From positions 1 to 64,000 of the forward strand of contig LUCB01000005.1 of NCBI GenBank assembly GCA_001593865.1: a DNA stretch of 64,000 bases, in the 5' to 3' direction. Within the stretch, counting starts at the first letter, position 1. Each line of letters begins with the position of its first letter. The DNA is from Candidatus Bathyarchaeota archaeon B24. GTDB lineage: Archaea; Thermoproteota; CALKCG01; B24. Below are positions 1-8,857 of this stretch, piece after piece. Position numbers and translations under genes: made by a program. The notes beneath the pieces were generated by a model, which searched no databases, was not told the origin of the DNA, and saw nothing but the letters and a program-made list of their open reading frames with translations.

Positions 1-83
1 GTCCAGTGGGCGTATGCCACACCGAGCACCGATAGCACTATAACAAGTAGCCCGAATACCCCTATCAAACCCTTGCTTCTCAT
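1..83 (-). CDS. Truncated secreted/pilin-like protein; only the signal peptide MRSKGLIGVFGLLVIVLSVLGVAYAHWT is inside the window (SipW/TasA-type signal peptide candidate)
   Basis: Reverse-strand ATG at 81-83 with an upstream GGAGGTGG ribosome-binding site; the translation is a hydrophobic signal ending in AYAHW; runs off the left edge. Confidence 0.55.
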   Translation of the reverse strand, partial: MRSKGLIGVFGLLVIVLSVLGVAYAHW

Positions 84-381
84 CCTTCCACCTCCTTCCT
101 ACATGCGGGCTATCATCGCCTCAGGGATTGAGTACCCCTCCGGCTTTAACCGGGGCTCCCGTTTAGTCCCCGGGTGAAGAGCACTCCATCTAGACGATGA
201 AGCGTCTTCATCACAGGTTTGAGATAGCCGATGTCCCGATTTAAGACGTGTGAAAGTTAGATTCTTAGCTGGATGTAGGGTTTCAGATCCATATCTTTGC
301 TATGAATCCCAAATTCGTATCTCAGATACATAACAGTTTTAACCCTTAGACGCCTTCGATCGCGATCGAGGAATCAGACCC

Positions 382-1464
382 ATGGGCAAACCCGAGTCAG
401 ATAAGAAGCCAGATAAGAGGGAGAGGCTGTTCCCGGCGATGCTTCTGATCCTACTGATCACGGCTATCCTATCGGCAGCCTCCATGGGATACCTATACAT
501 GGTCAACACCACACCGGTCGAGCTGCGTAGGGAGGAGACCCTAGCCACCTACACGCATCAGGCACGCTACACCTGGAGGGCATACCTCAAACCCAACGTG
601 GTCTACCTGAACGCGTCGAGGATAGAGGACACCACACCCATGTACATGAGGGTCGTGAAGCTCCTCGAGATAAGGCTCAGATACACGTTCACATCCAACC
701 CACAGGGGAACATAACCGTAAGATACCGGCTAGAGACGACCCTACGCTCCCCGAAGGAGGGTGGATGGAGCATACCCATCCGGCTTAACGCATCCTACAA
801 GGGCGAGGAGACGTTCAAGGGGGCGGCTAGGCTAGAGCTTAAACTCACCCTAGACCCAAACGGATACTGGGACCTGATAAAGACAGTCGAGAAGGAGACC
901 GGAACCTACTCCAGCGAATACCACATAGAGGTCAGCCCACACATAGAGGTCGAGGCAGACCTCGGCTCCCGGAAGCTGGAGGAAACCCTAAACCCCAAGC
1001 TCACGGTTAAGCTCCAGCTTAGAACAGACGTAGGAGACGTGATATCCCTCGAAGGGACAGAGTACAGCAAGCCAGGCCAGATAACGGAGACCAAGGTCAT
1101 AACCCAGGAGGAAGTGGTCAGACAAAGAGGATACGCCCTCATAGCCTCGATAACCAGCGTATCCGGCCTGGCTGGCTCGCTGATAGGGGTGGCTAAGACA
1201 AGGCCCCGGAGGAGGGAGGAGCCCATAACAAGGGAGCTGAAGCAGGTCGAAGAAATCCTGGTCGAGACGAAGGGCGAGCCCCACCTCAGGAGGGGACACA
1301 CGGTCGTGAGAGTATCCACGCTGGAAGACCTCTCGAAGCTCTCGGAGCTCCTTATGAAACCAATCCTAGCTTCCAAAGCCCAAGACCAAGCCATCCTATA
1401 CGTCCTAGACGGACAGGTGAAATACATATACAAGCTGGAGAGGAGGGAGGATGAGGCCACGTAG
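382..1464 (+). CDS. Membrane-anchored DUF5305-like protein
   Basis: N-terminal TM segment, beta-rich ectodomain starting YTWRAYLKPNVVY, second TM near residues 250-270, short cytoplasmic tail. Confidence 0.6.
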   Translation: MGKPESDKKPDKRERLFPAMLLILLITAILSAASMGYLYMVNTTPVELRREETLATYTHQARYTWRAYLKPNVVYLNASRIEDTTPMYMRVVKLLEIRLRYTFTSNPQGNITVRYRLETTLRSPKEGGWSIPIRLNASYKGEETFKGAARLELKLTLDPNGYWDLIKTVEKETGTYSSEYHIEVSPHIEVEADLGSRKLEETLNPKLTVKLQLRTDVGDVISLEGTEYSKPGQITETKVITQEEVVRQRGYALIASITSVSGLAGSLIGVAKTRPRRREEPITRELKQVEEILVETKGEPHLRRGHTVVRVSTLEDLSKLSELLMKPILASKAQDQAILYVLDGQVKYIYKLERREDEAT

Positions 1465-1747
1465 GAGAAGCAGGCTAGAGATACTATACCTCATACTCAA
1501 GAGCTGCGAGAAGGGAGCGTCGAAGACCCAGATAACCTACGACGCCAGGATAAACTTCAGGATATCCATGCAATACCTCAACCTTTTAGAAGAGAGAAAC
1601 CTAGTTCAAACCCAGCAGGTGGGAGACCGAAGCATATACAAGCTAACAGAGAAGGGAAGCCTTCTACTACACCACCTGGAGGAGGCTGTGAAGTTGCTTC
1701 AAGCCGACGGCATACCCCTACCGGGAGGCGCCTCTACGGAGGGCTAA
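1451..1747 (+). CDS. Small winged-helix transcriptional regulator (ArnR1/PF14947-like)
   Basis: RSRLEILYLILKSCEKGASKTQITYDARINFRISMQYLNLLEERNLV...YKLTEKG pattern; overlaps the upstream CDS by 14 bp. Confidence 0.7.
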   Translation: MRPRRRSRLEILYLILKSCEKGASKTQITYDARINFRISMQYLNLLEERNLVQTQQVGDRSIYKLTEKGSLLLHHLEEAVKLLQADGIPLPGGASTEG

Positions 1748-1974
1748 GGACCCTCGACGATGAACCCGGCTAAGTCGGGGCTTATCCTAACCACCCCCCT
1801 ACCCTCGTCGTAATCGAGGAAACCTATCGAGGCTAGAAGCCTAACCACCTCCCTAGCGGTGTCTAAACCCACCCCGAGAACCCCGGCACACTCCTCAAGA
1901 GTATGCCAACCCCTATCCACAGCCAAGTACTCCAAGAACCTATCGACCCTCTCCAAACCATCAGAGCGCTCCAA
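1744..1974 (-). CDS. Small winged-helix protein
   Basis: 76-aa HTH-like sequence; convergent with the preceding gene with a 4-bp overlap. Confidence 0.5.
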   Translation of the reverse strand: MERSDGLERVDRFLEYLAVDRGWHTLEECAGVLGVGLDTAREVVRLLASIGFLDYDEGRGVVRISPDLAGFIVEGP

Positions 1975-2108
1975 GCTCCCGACAGATGGCTAAATCTACA
2001 GGATAAGTACTTAAAACTTGTGATACCCAAGACCTTAACAAAGGGACTAGACCGAATATAAGAACACTAATCCTAAGAAAAACTAGGCTGAAGACCTTCG
2101 AACAGCCG

Positions 2109-2369
2109 TCAGGAGAGGAGCTTCCTAAGCTCCCTACACACCTCGAGAAGCCTAACCCCCTTATCCGTCAACTCATACGCGTCGTTATCGTCGGAGTGCT
2201 TGATAAACCCCTTCCTCTCCAGAAAACCCAGGTATCTGCTAAGCTGCTTCCAGTTCAAGTTAGCCGCATACATGATGTGGGTCTTCCTCTTACCCTCCCC
2301 GACGCTGAGAAGAACGCTCTCAGCGATCTCGAGGAAACCCCTCCGCCCGGCTAGCCGCTCATACTCCAA
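2109..2369 (-). CDS. Small winged-helix transcriptional regulator (ArnR1-like)
   Basis: GEGKRKTHIMYAANLNWKQLSRYLGFLERKGFI...YELTDKGVRLL is a classic archaeal wHTH motif. Confidence 0.7.
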   Translation of the reverse strand: MEYERLAGRRGFLEIAESVLLSVGEGKRKTHIMYAANLNWKQLSRYLGFLERKGFIKHSDDNDAYELTDKGVRLLEVCRELRKLLS

Positions 2370-2549
2370 AACAAATCAGCGAATACTTAGTTATTCTACA
2401 TAGAAATTTAAGTTTAGTCGGGAAAAAATGTAAAACCCTATTGGATAAACCTTGTGAAAAGGGAAAAAGCTAAAAGAAAAATACCCCTAAATAGATATAC
2501 AGAGTGGTGTACATATGGGCCCCGGACCTATAGACGACGACCCCATCTT

Positions 2550-3722
2550 CTAAACTGATAGGGTTTTAACATTAAGAACCTCATACAGAAGGTTTAAGTT
2601 AGCTTTAATGCTGAACTTCCATCCACCCTTTTCATCGAACGGCTTCAACGGCAGCATATAGCTTCTGCTACACTCAGGGTCGATGAAGCCGTACCGCATC
2701 TTCCTCTTAAGCCTCGGCAAAGTCTTCCAGATATATTTAAGCATACCTTGAAGATGCTCAGCCGGCACGACCAGGTAGGCTAGGTAAACACCCGAAGCCG
2801 CAGAATATGCGTCAAACCTCGTGAAGGGTATGTCTTGGAAAGCCTCCTTAACCTCCTCGACCTCTTCTGGGCTTAGGTCGTTGAAGACCCCGACCATACG
2901 GACCAGGGGCTTCCTCCATCTACGATCTCCATGCCATTTAACGATATAGCCTTTGACTATCCCCCTCCCGAGGACATGCTCCTTATAATGGTAGAGAAGC
3001 CTCTTATACTCCACGCCCAGCTTTCTAGCAAGCTCCCTCATCGTGATCGAGGAGTTGGCCTGAAGCATACCGGCTATCTGCAGGTCCAGCTTATCTATCC
3101 GAGGCTTCTGGACATCCTCCTCTATCGAGACGGCGACGGGTCTATCAGACCTCGATAAGGTATCCCATTCAAACCGCCACGTGGCGTTCTTGAAATCGTA
3201 GCAGTCGATCCTCATAGAGAAAAATCGAATCCAGTTCATCCTAGTCATACCGTAGCTCTTCAAGACCCCCATGTCGACGAGCTTGTCGAGGAAAATCCTG
3301 TATTTAGCCTCAAACTTAGGCGGTAAAGCCAGTAGGGAAAAGAAGCTTCCCCAAGGGATGACCCTCCCGAAGTACACTATATAGTCGTTCCTAGCCAACC
3401 TATCCAACAGCTCGACAGCCCTACTCTCCCAATCCTCAGAGAACTCCAGGAACATCCAGTACCTAGCCAAACCCAGCGCACCGAAGTTTATGTGGACGTG
3501 AACCCTGATACCCCTCCCCAGCAGGTTCCTCCTAATCTTATACCTAACCGTCTCGACAGGTAGCCCCGTGACCCTAGCTATCGCCGTGTAGTTCCTAGGC
3601 CCGAAAACCCTTATCGCACTAGCCAACAGACGCAGGTCCTCCCCGTCCCTACCCCGCTCACGTATAGTCCAGACAAACCCAGGATCCGGTCTGGCTACTT
3701 CGTAAACTCTCCGAAACCTCAT
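2550..3722 (-). CDS. Tandem Lrp/AsnC-like transcriptional regulator with two HTH modules
   Basis: Two Lrp-type HTH segments (LRLLASAIRVFGPRNYTAIARVTGLPVETVRYKIRR and DKLDLQIAGMLQANSSITMRELARKLGVEYKRLLYHYKEHV) separated by a sensory-like region. Confidence 0.65.
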   Translation of the reverse strand: MRFRRVYEVARPDPGFVWTIRERGRDGEDLRLLASAIRVFGPRNYTAIARVTGLPVETVRYKIRRNLLGRGIRVHVHINFGALGLARYWMFLEFSEDWESRAVELLDRLARNDYIVYFGRVIPWGSFFSLLALPPKFEAKYRIFLDKLVDMGVLKSYGMTRMNWIRFFSMRIDCYDFKNATWRFEWDTLSRSDRPVAVSIEEDVQKPRIDKLDLQIAGMLQANSSITMRELARKLGVEYKRLLYHYKEHVLGRGIVKGYIVKWHGDRRWRKPLVRMVGVFNDLSPEEVEEVKEAFQDIPFTRFDAYSAASGVYLAYLVVPAEHLQGMLKYIWKTLPRLKRKMRYGFIDPECSRSYMLPLKPFDEKGGWKFSIKANLNLLYEVLNVKTLSV

Positions 3723-3862
3723 TACATAACACTAATACTTAACAATGAATATATAAAATTATCCAAAAAACGCTGGAAATACGTGGTTAAACCCACCCAG
3801 TATGGAAAACAAGAAAACGTTAAAGATTTAAACCACCCCTCCCCCAGTTAATATCTCGGGTA

Positions 3863-3978
3863 GCGGGGGTAGCCAAGCCTGGCCTAAGGCGCAGCGCTGA
3901 GGTGGGCTATCCCATGGACAGCCCTCAGAACCGCTGTGGGGTAGCCCTTCGTGGGTTCGAATCCCACCCCCCGCACCA
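3863..3978 (+). tRNA. tRNA-Leu(GAG) with a 28-nt BHB intron at 37/38 (intron about 3903-3930) and encoded CCA
   Basis: Acceptor GCGGGGG/CCCCCGC, T-arm GTGGG-TTCGAAT-CCCAC, anticodon stem CAGCG/CGCTG; intron boundaries GG^T and AA^C flank a 4-bp CTGA/TCAG helix. Confidence 0.9.
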
Positions 3979-4032
3979 ATTGCCCAACCCCACCAAACAG
4001 AAAAAGTTAATTATCCGCAAAGCAACCCAGAC

Positions 4033-5403
4033 GTGAAGGTGGAGTATTTAAATTTGAAAAGAGTTAGAAAACATCGGCGTAGCAGTTTCCAAAAATATAT
4101 TCTGATGGCTTTACTGAAAGAGGGCTCTTTGAGTCTTAAAGAGTTGGAGGAAAGAATATTCGCGTTTGTTTACCATTTTCACGGATTTGGGTACAGCCTA
4201 CATGAGGAAGTTGAGAAAAAGGTATTTAGTTTTCTCTCTTGGTTTGGATATGAGCCAAAAGAGGATTATTCTACAAGGATGAAAAAATGGCGTGAAAAAC
4301 ATGAACAACAAATCAACGTCCAGCTGGAATGCGAAGGTTTAATTGAACAGGGCATGCTAAAGCTAAACGAAGAAAACAAGTATGAGCTAACTAAAAAGGG
4401 GAGAGAAGAAGCTGAAAAAAGCATAAAGGAGACGGAAAAAGCTGCAATTTCATTTAGAGATCGCTTGTTAAGCCCAACGGCAGCCGCAAGAAACACGGTT
4501 ATCGCTGATTTCCTCCTGGCGGTGATGAAACTCTTAGCCGGTTTCCTTAGCGCCAGTGTCGGTTTAATCGCAGACGGTGCAGACGCCGCTGTAGATACGG
4601 TTTCGGCTTCCGTCGTGTGGGCTGGAATAAAGTTCAAAAAGGAATTTTTGGGAACATTGATCATCATCTCGATGATGTTCATAACCTCCATTAGCGTTGG
4701 ATACGAGTCGGTAGGCAAGATCATGGACGCTATAACCGCGGCAATACCGCCGATATCGTTGCCTCACCTAGTTGTCGCAGTCGAAGGGGTAGCGCTCGTA
4801 GCGGCGGCTATTCTGTATTTTTATCAACGTTATGTAGGAAAAAGCAACGGAAGTTTAGCGCTTATTTCGCAGTCGATCGACTCCAAGAACCACATCTATG
4901 TTGCAGCCGCGGTTATCATAGGAGCCGTTTTCTCAGTCTTCGGGATACACTTTGTCGACGCGTTAATCGGCACGTTTGTCGCCGCTAGAATTCTCGTAGA
5001 TGGGTTTGAATTGTCAAAAGAGGCCCTCTCTTCCATGAAGGGGGAGGAAACCGATTTCTCCAAATATGAAATACCACTCGAAAGGCGTTGGCGTCTAAGT
5101 AAGCTAGAGACCTTCAGAACCTGGGTGCTGTACTCGATCAAAGAAGATAATCTGAACACAAAAGAAGAATTAATTAATTCGTTGGAAAGAGCATTCAAAC
5201 CAAAGTATATTCCCATAATAAGCGGGTTCAAATTTGCTCTTGGGAAAGGGTTTGATTTTGAAAAGGAGTTTGAAAATATCATTAAACCGTTACTGGAGGA
5301 AAAATTCATAGTTAAAAAGGGTGAAAACTTTATTTTGACAGAAGATGGTAAAAGACGGGTCTGCAGAATATTCAAAAGCATCAGATATCGTCAAAGTAGA
5401 TAA
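4033..5403 (+). CDS. Cation diffusion facilitator-like transporter with N- and C-terminal winged-helix-like domains
   Basis: Central NTVIADFLLAVMKLLAGFLSASVGLIADGADAAVDT resembles the CDF TM1-2 signature; N-terminal ILMALLKEGSLSLKELEERI...YELTKKGREEAEK; C-terminal PLLEEKFIVKKGENFILTEDGKRRV. Confidence 0.75.
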   Translation: MKVEYLNLKRVRKHRRSSFQKYILMALLKEGSLSLKELEERIFAFVYHFHGFGYSLHEEVEKKVFSFLSWFGYEPKEDYSTRMKKWREKHEQQINVQLECEGLIEQGMLKLNEENKYELTKKGREEAEKSIKETEKAAISFRDRLLSPTAAARNTVIADFLLAVMKLLAGFLSASVGLIADGADAAVDTVSASVVWAGIKFKKEFLGTLIIISMMFITSISVGYESVGKIMDAITAAIPPISLPHLVVAVEGVALVAAAILYFYQRYVGKSNGSLALISQSIDSKNHIYVAAAVIIGAVFSVFGIHFVDALIGTFVAARILVDGFELSKEALSSMKGEETDFSKYEIPLERRWRLSKLETFRTWVLYSIKEDNLNTKEELINSLERAFKPKYIPIISGFKFALGKGFDFEKEFENIIKPLLEEKFIVKKGENFILTEDGKRRVCRIFKSIRYRQSR

Positions 5404-5619
5404 CCACCGAAAGTCCACAGAAACCAATAGAGCCTAGACAACCCTCTGTTTTCGATCTCCGCCGGGAAATTTTTTGTTTAAAAATAGATGAACAAAATTG
5501 TACGTTAACGTTCTATAATCTTATTTAGGATAAGGAATTTGATGAAGCCATAGGAAGCCGTATCAGAATGGGGAAAAATAGATGCCCAGAGAGATGGCTT
5601 TCAAAGACCTCTCTGAGCA

Positions 5620-7791
5620 TCACATCCGGGTTTTTCTGCGCAGCTGGGTTATGAGCGTCTTCGCTACATCGTAGAGTCTAGCTTGTCGAAAGCCGCCGCG
5701 GTTTACCAACATAGCAACAGCAGCCCAGACCGCTATCGGTAAAACAATCCACCAGTAACTTGTCAACGCCTGACGGGCGAGGGAGACGAAGGTCAAAGGC
5801 CTGTTCACAGGTTCAACCTCTCCCCCGACCGGGATCGTTATATAAACCGTTAACGTGTCTACACCCACTCCCCCGTCGTCGTCCGTCACGGTTAGAGTGA
5901 CCGTGTAGGTAATTGCCGCTACACCGCCATACTCGTAAGTATGGGTGGGGGTCAGGGTGCCGGTGGCAGTGGTTCCGTCTCCGAAATCCCAAACTATCGT
6001 GTGGGTGTCTAACACGCCAGGGTCTGTGAAGCTTCCGCTGAAACTGACCGTAGCTTCGTTACACCCACCGATTACCGTTTGGTCAGGACCAGCGTCCACT
6101 GTCGGGTCGACGTTGTAGACGGTTACCGTAGTGCTAGTCTCATTCGTTAGACCATCGTCATCTGTAACCCTTAGGTTGATAGTGCCCGTATAGTCATCGT
6201 TCCACGTATGCGTGACTGTAGGGCTGGTAGTGCTTTCATCATATGTCCCATCGCCGTCCCAGTCCCACTCGTAAAGCGTTATGGTTCCATCTGGGTCGTA
6301 TGAGCCAGACGCGTCGAAGGTTATAGGCGAGCCTTCATAGCCTGTGTAAGGCCCATCGGCATCAGCTACAGGGTAGGTCTGAATCGTTAGGGTTGCCGGG
6401 TCTGTGCACCAGTTGTTCGTCTCGTTATACTCGGGTATATCTTCCCCAGAGTCGACCCAGGCGGTTATCGCGTAGGTTCCGCTGGACACCCCGGTCGTGT
6501 CCCAGTCGAAGACTACGCTCGTAGACCCGCCGGATGCGAGGGTGACGGTTTTCGTCCCGATTGTTATCTCATCTCCTATAACGGATGTATCTAGGTCCGC
6601 ATACAAAGTTACGTCGAAGGTCTCTTGCAGGTCTCCGTTATTACTCACCACGACGGTTATGGATTCAACCGTTCCAGATGGGACCTCGGTATGCGGGTGG
6701 CTTTGGCTATCCGCAGAGACATCCTCAAGCTCGAACTCCACATCGAGGGTCTCCCAGTAGATGCTCCAATACGATGTACCATCGATTACTATCGTACAGT
6801 TATAGTTCATATTCATCTTCACCAAGAATATTCCGTTAGGCCTATTACCCCCAGCCGTACCCCAACTGTTCACCATAATCCAATAATGTTTATCGGGGTC
6901 TGGGTCTGTGTCGTTGTATCCCACGCATAGAACTGCGTGACAACCTCCCTCATCTGTCATCGTCAGTCCGCAATACGGGTCTGGGTCCCAGATAGCGTCT
7001 TCAGGCTCATTCCACCAGAAAGTTCTAAATCCTTCCGTAAAGTTCCAAAGGCAATATACGAAATAGACAGCCCTATTCTGGTGGAGAACGTTCTTTATAT
7101 TGGCGATGGCTTCCTCTCTACTTATACCATGCGTTTCTATAGATTCAGCTACACATTTTTTAATTCCATACCTAGGCACGGTGGATATGGTATTACAAGG
7201 AACTCCTGTACCGGCGGAGCAGGTTCTCCCCCCATCTTGCCAGTGAGCGTTCGTGTTAGACCATGGAATTATGAAACCCTTGCTTGCATACCAGTCTGCA
7301 AACATCTCTAGGTTGCCTCCGCAACAGGCCCATTTACCGGGTGCTCCTGCATTATAACATGAAGTAAAATACTGAACAGATAGCCTGTCGAATATTCCTT
7401 CTTGAACGTCTAGAGCTATCTCTATTGTACCTGTCCCAGCCCAGACCCAGCAATTTCCACAGCTTCCCTGATTGCGTTCCGCCGGAATATAGTTTAAGTG
7501 AGGGAGAAGGCTGAAATATTGCCCAGACGACTGTTTAATCGACTCTTGAAACGAAGGTTCTATCGTTACCCTAGGAATTTTTTCATGCGTCTCCATAAGC
7601 TTCTCCATAATCTCCGGGGTAACTTTCATGATAGCGCAGCATTCCTCAAATTCGTCATCTTGTGAGCCTAGGCTACTGTTTCCATTGCTGAAGCATCCAC
7701 ATTGCGCGGTGTAAATACTTATGGGCGGCATGAGGATCAAAAGAACGGTCAAGATTGTTAACATAGTTATAGAATTCGAGCGTTTTCCCAT
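5620..7791 (-). CDS. Secreted papain-family (C1A) cysteine protease with CARDB-like and two PKD domains and a C-terminal TM anchor
   Basis: Catalytic motifs QGSCGNCWVWAG, GGCHAVLCVGYND and YWIMVNSWGT; two PKD repeats (DADGPYTGYEGSPITFDASGSYDPDG..., DAGPDQTVIGG...WDFGDGT); C-terminal YWWIVLPIAVWAAVAML. Confidence 0.9.
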   Translation of the reverse strand: MGKRSNSITMLTILTVLLILMPPISIYTAQCGCFSNGNSSLGSQDDEFEECCAIMKVTPEIMEKLMETHEKIPRVTIEPSFQESIKQSSGQYFSLLPHLNYIPAERNQGSCGNCWVWAGTGTIEIALDVQEGIFDRLSVQYFTSCYNAGAPGKWACCGGNLEMFADWYASKGFIIPWSNTNAHWQDGGRTCSAGTGVPCNTISTVPRYGIKKCVAESIETHGISREEAIANIKNVLHQNRAVYFVYCLWNFTEGFRTFWWNEPEDAIWDPDPYCGLTMTDEGGCHAVLCVGYNDTDPDPDKHYWIMVNSWGTAGGNRPNGIFLVKMNMNYNCTIVIDGTSYWSIYWETLDVEFELEDVSADSQSHPHTEVPSGTVESITVVVSNNGDLQETFDVTLYADLDTSVIGDEITIGTKTVTLASGGSTSVVFDWDTTGVSSGTYAITAWVDSGEDIPEYNETNNWCTDPATLTIQTYPVADADGPYTGYEGSPITFDASGSYDPDGTITLYEWDWDGDGTYDESTTSPTVTHTWNDDYTGTINLRVTDDDGLTNETSTTVTVYNVDPTVDAGPDQTVIGGCNEATVSFSGSFTDPGVLDTHTIVWDFGDGTTATGTLTPTHTYEYGGVAAITYTVTLTVTDDDGGVGVDTLTVYITIPVGGEVEPVNRPLTFVSLARQALTSYWWIVLPIAVWAAVAMLVNRGGFRQARLYDVAKTLITQLRRKTRM

Positions 7792-7923
7792 ATACCTCTT
7801 TCAACATTCTGTAGGAACGTGTATATAACAATTTCCGCTTAAAAATAGTTTTAGCCAAAGTTTCACATAAAAATGTTCTAACCAATAGAGTAAAATACCT
7901 GTAATACGGAGATACCTAATGAC

Positions 7924-8646
7924 ATGGTTATAAGAGAAGCCTCACGCTCATCTGCAGTCGTGATCTTTGCCATAGCTCTGCTAACACTTACTGTAGGAGC
8001 CTCTATCTTACTATTAGACACCATCAAGGTAAAGATAAATGAGCCGACCGAAAAGGTGAGAAAACTCGTGATAGAGTACATCCGGCAAAAACATCCTGAG
8101 GCTATCGCATTTGTAGGAGAAAACCTAACATGGATTTTAGAAAAACAAATATCCGCTGAAACTGGGGTTGAAGAATATGTCTACATAAACGGGTCTTGTA
8201 AAGTTAAAATTTGCCGAGCATCGTCAATTCACTTGTCGTATGACGTCGAGATGATATACGATGGAGGAATTTTCTGGATAGGGAAAGTAGAAAACGATAA
8301 GGTTATAGAAATGCTTTACAAGTTCAGCATAGGTGGAGAAGGGGAAAAGATGGACGTAAAGATATTGGTTCTGGAATACATAAGACGGCACCATCCTGAT
8401 GCAGCCTCTCTTATAGGTGATCCTTACAAGATAAATTGGACAAAGAAGTCTTCAGAGATCAAAGTGGGATATTCGAAAACTGTCTATGTATACGATGACT
8501 GGGAACTGACCATAGGACATGCTACGACGGCTGAACTCATATATGAGGTGGAGGTCAAGAATGTTAAGGAGGGAATTATCTGGGTGGGGACCGTCTCCAA
8601 TAGAACAGTTAAAGAAACCAGTTACAGCCATTTTAAAAGTCGATAG
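7924..8646 (+). CDS. Membrane-anchored protein with two tandem copies of an about 90-aa domain
   Basis: N-terminal TM; internal duplication of VIEYIRQKHPEA.../VLEYIRRHHPDA... and IFWIGKVENDKVIE/IIWVGTVSNRTVKE. Confidence 0.65.
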   Translation: MVIREASRSSAVVIFAIALLTLTVGASILLLDTIKVKINEPTEKVRKLVIEYIRQKHPEAIAFVGENLTWILEKQISAETGVEEYVYINGSCKVKICRASSIHLSYDVEMIYDGGIFWIGKVENDKVIEMLYKFSIGGEGEKMDVKILVLEYIRRHHPDAASLIGDPYKINWTKKSSEIKVGYSKTVYVYDDWELTIGHATTAELIYEVEVKNVKEGIIWVGTVSNRTVKETSYSHFKSR

Positions 8647-8857
8647 TGGTTTCGCATCGTAAAAACAGAAACGTCTATCATCTAGATTTCCAAGGTATTA
8701 CCTCGGGTAATTTGTCATGGAAAAACCTAGAGGGGAGGAGGGGTCGGATTCACCATACGAGATTACCAGGGCTTATGGGAAGTCGACTTGAGACCTAGCG
8801 AGACCCTGTCTCTGTCGAGAGGCGGCTTTCGGTTTTGAATAATGGAAAATTGTCGAT

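Noticed and set aside
196-212. Hairpin GATGAAG-CGT-CTTCATC upstream of the DUF5305-like gene
   Set aside because: Single short inverted repeat with no T-tract, promoter context or repetition to interpret
906-1460. 184-aa reverse-strand ORF antisense to the DUF5305-like gene, and many similar antisense ORFs in the track (e.g. 4266-4724, 10475-10672, 39634-39861, 49566-49967)
   Set aside because: Serine/leucine-rich or low-complexity translations opposite convincing conserved genes; shadow ORFs from biased codon usage
8717-8790. Short forward ORF MEKPRGEEGSDSPYEITRAYGKST
   Set aside because: No supporting features; too short and no recognisable homology
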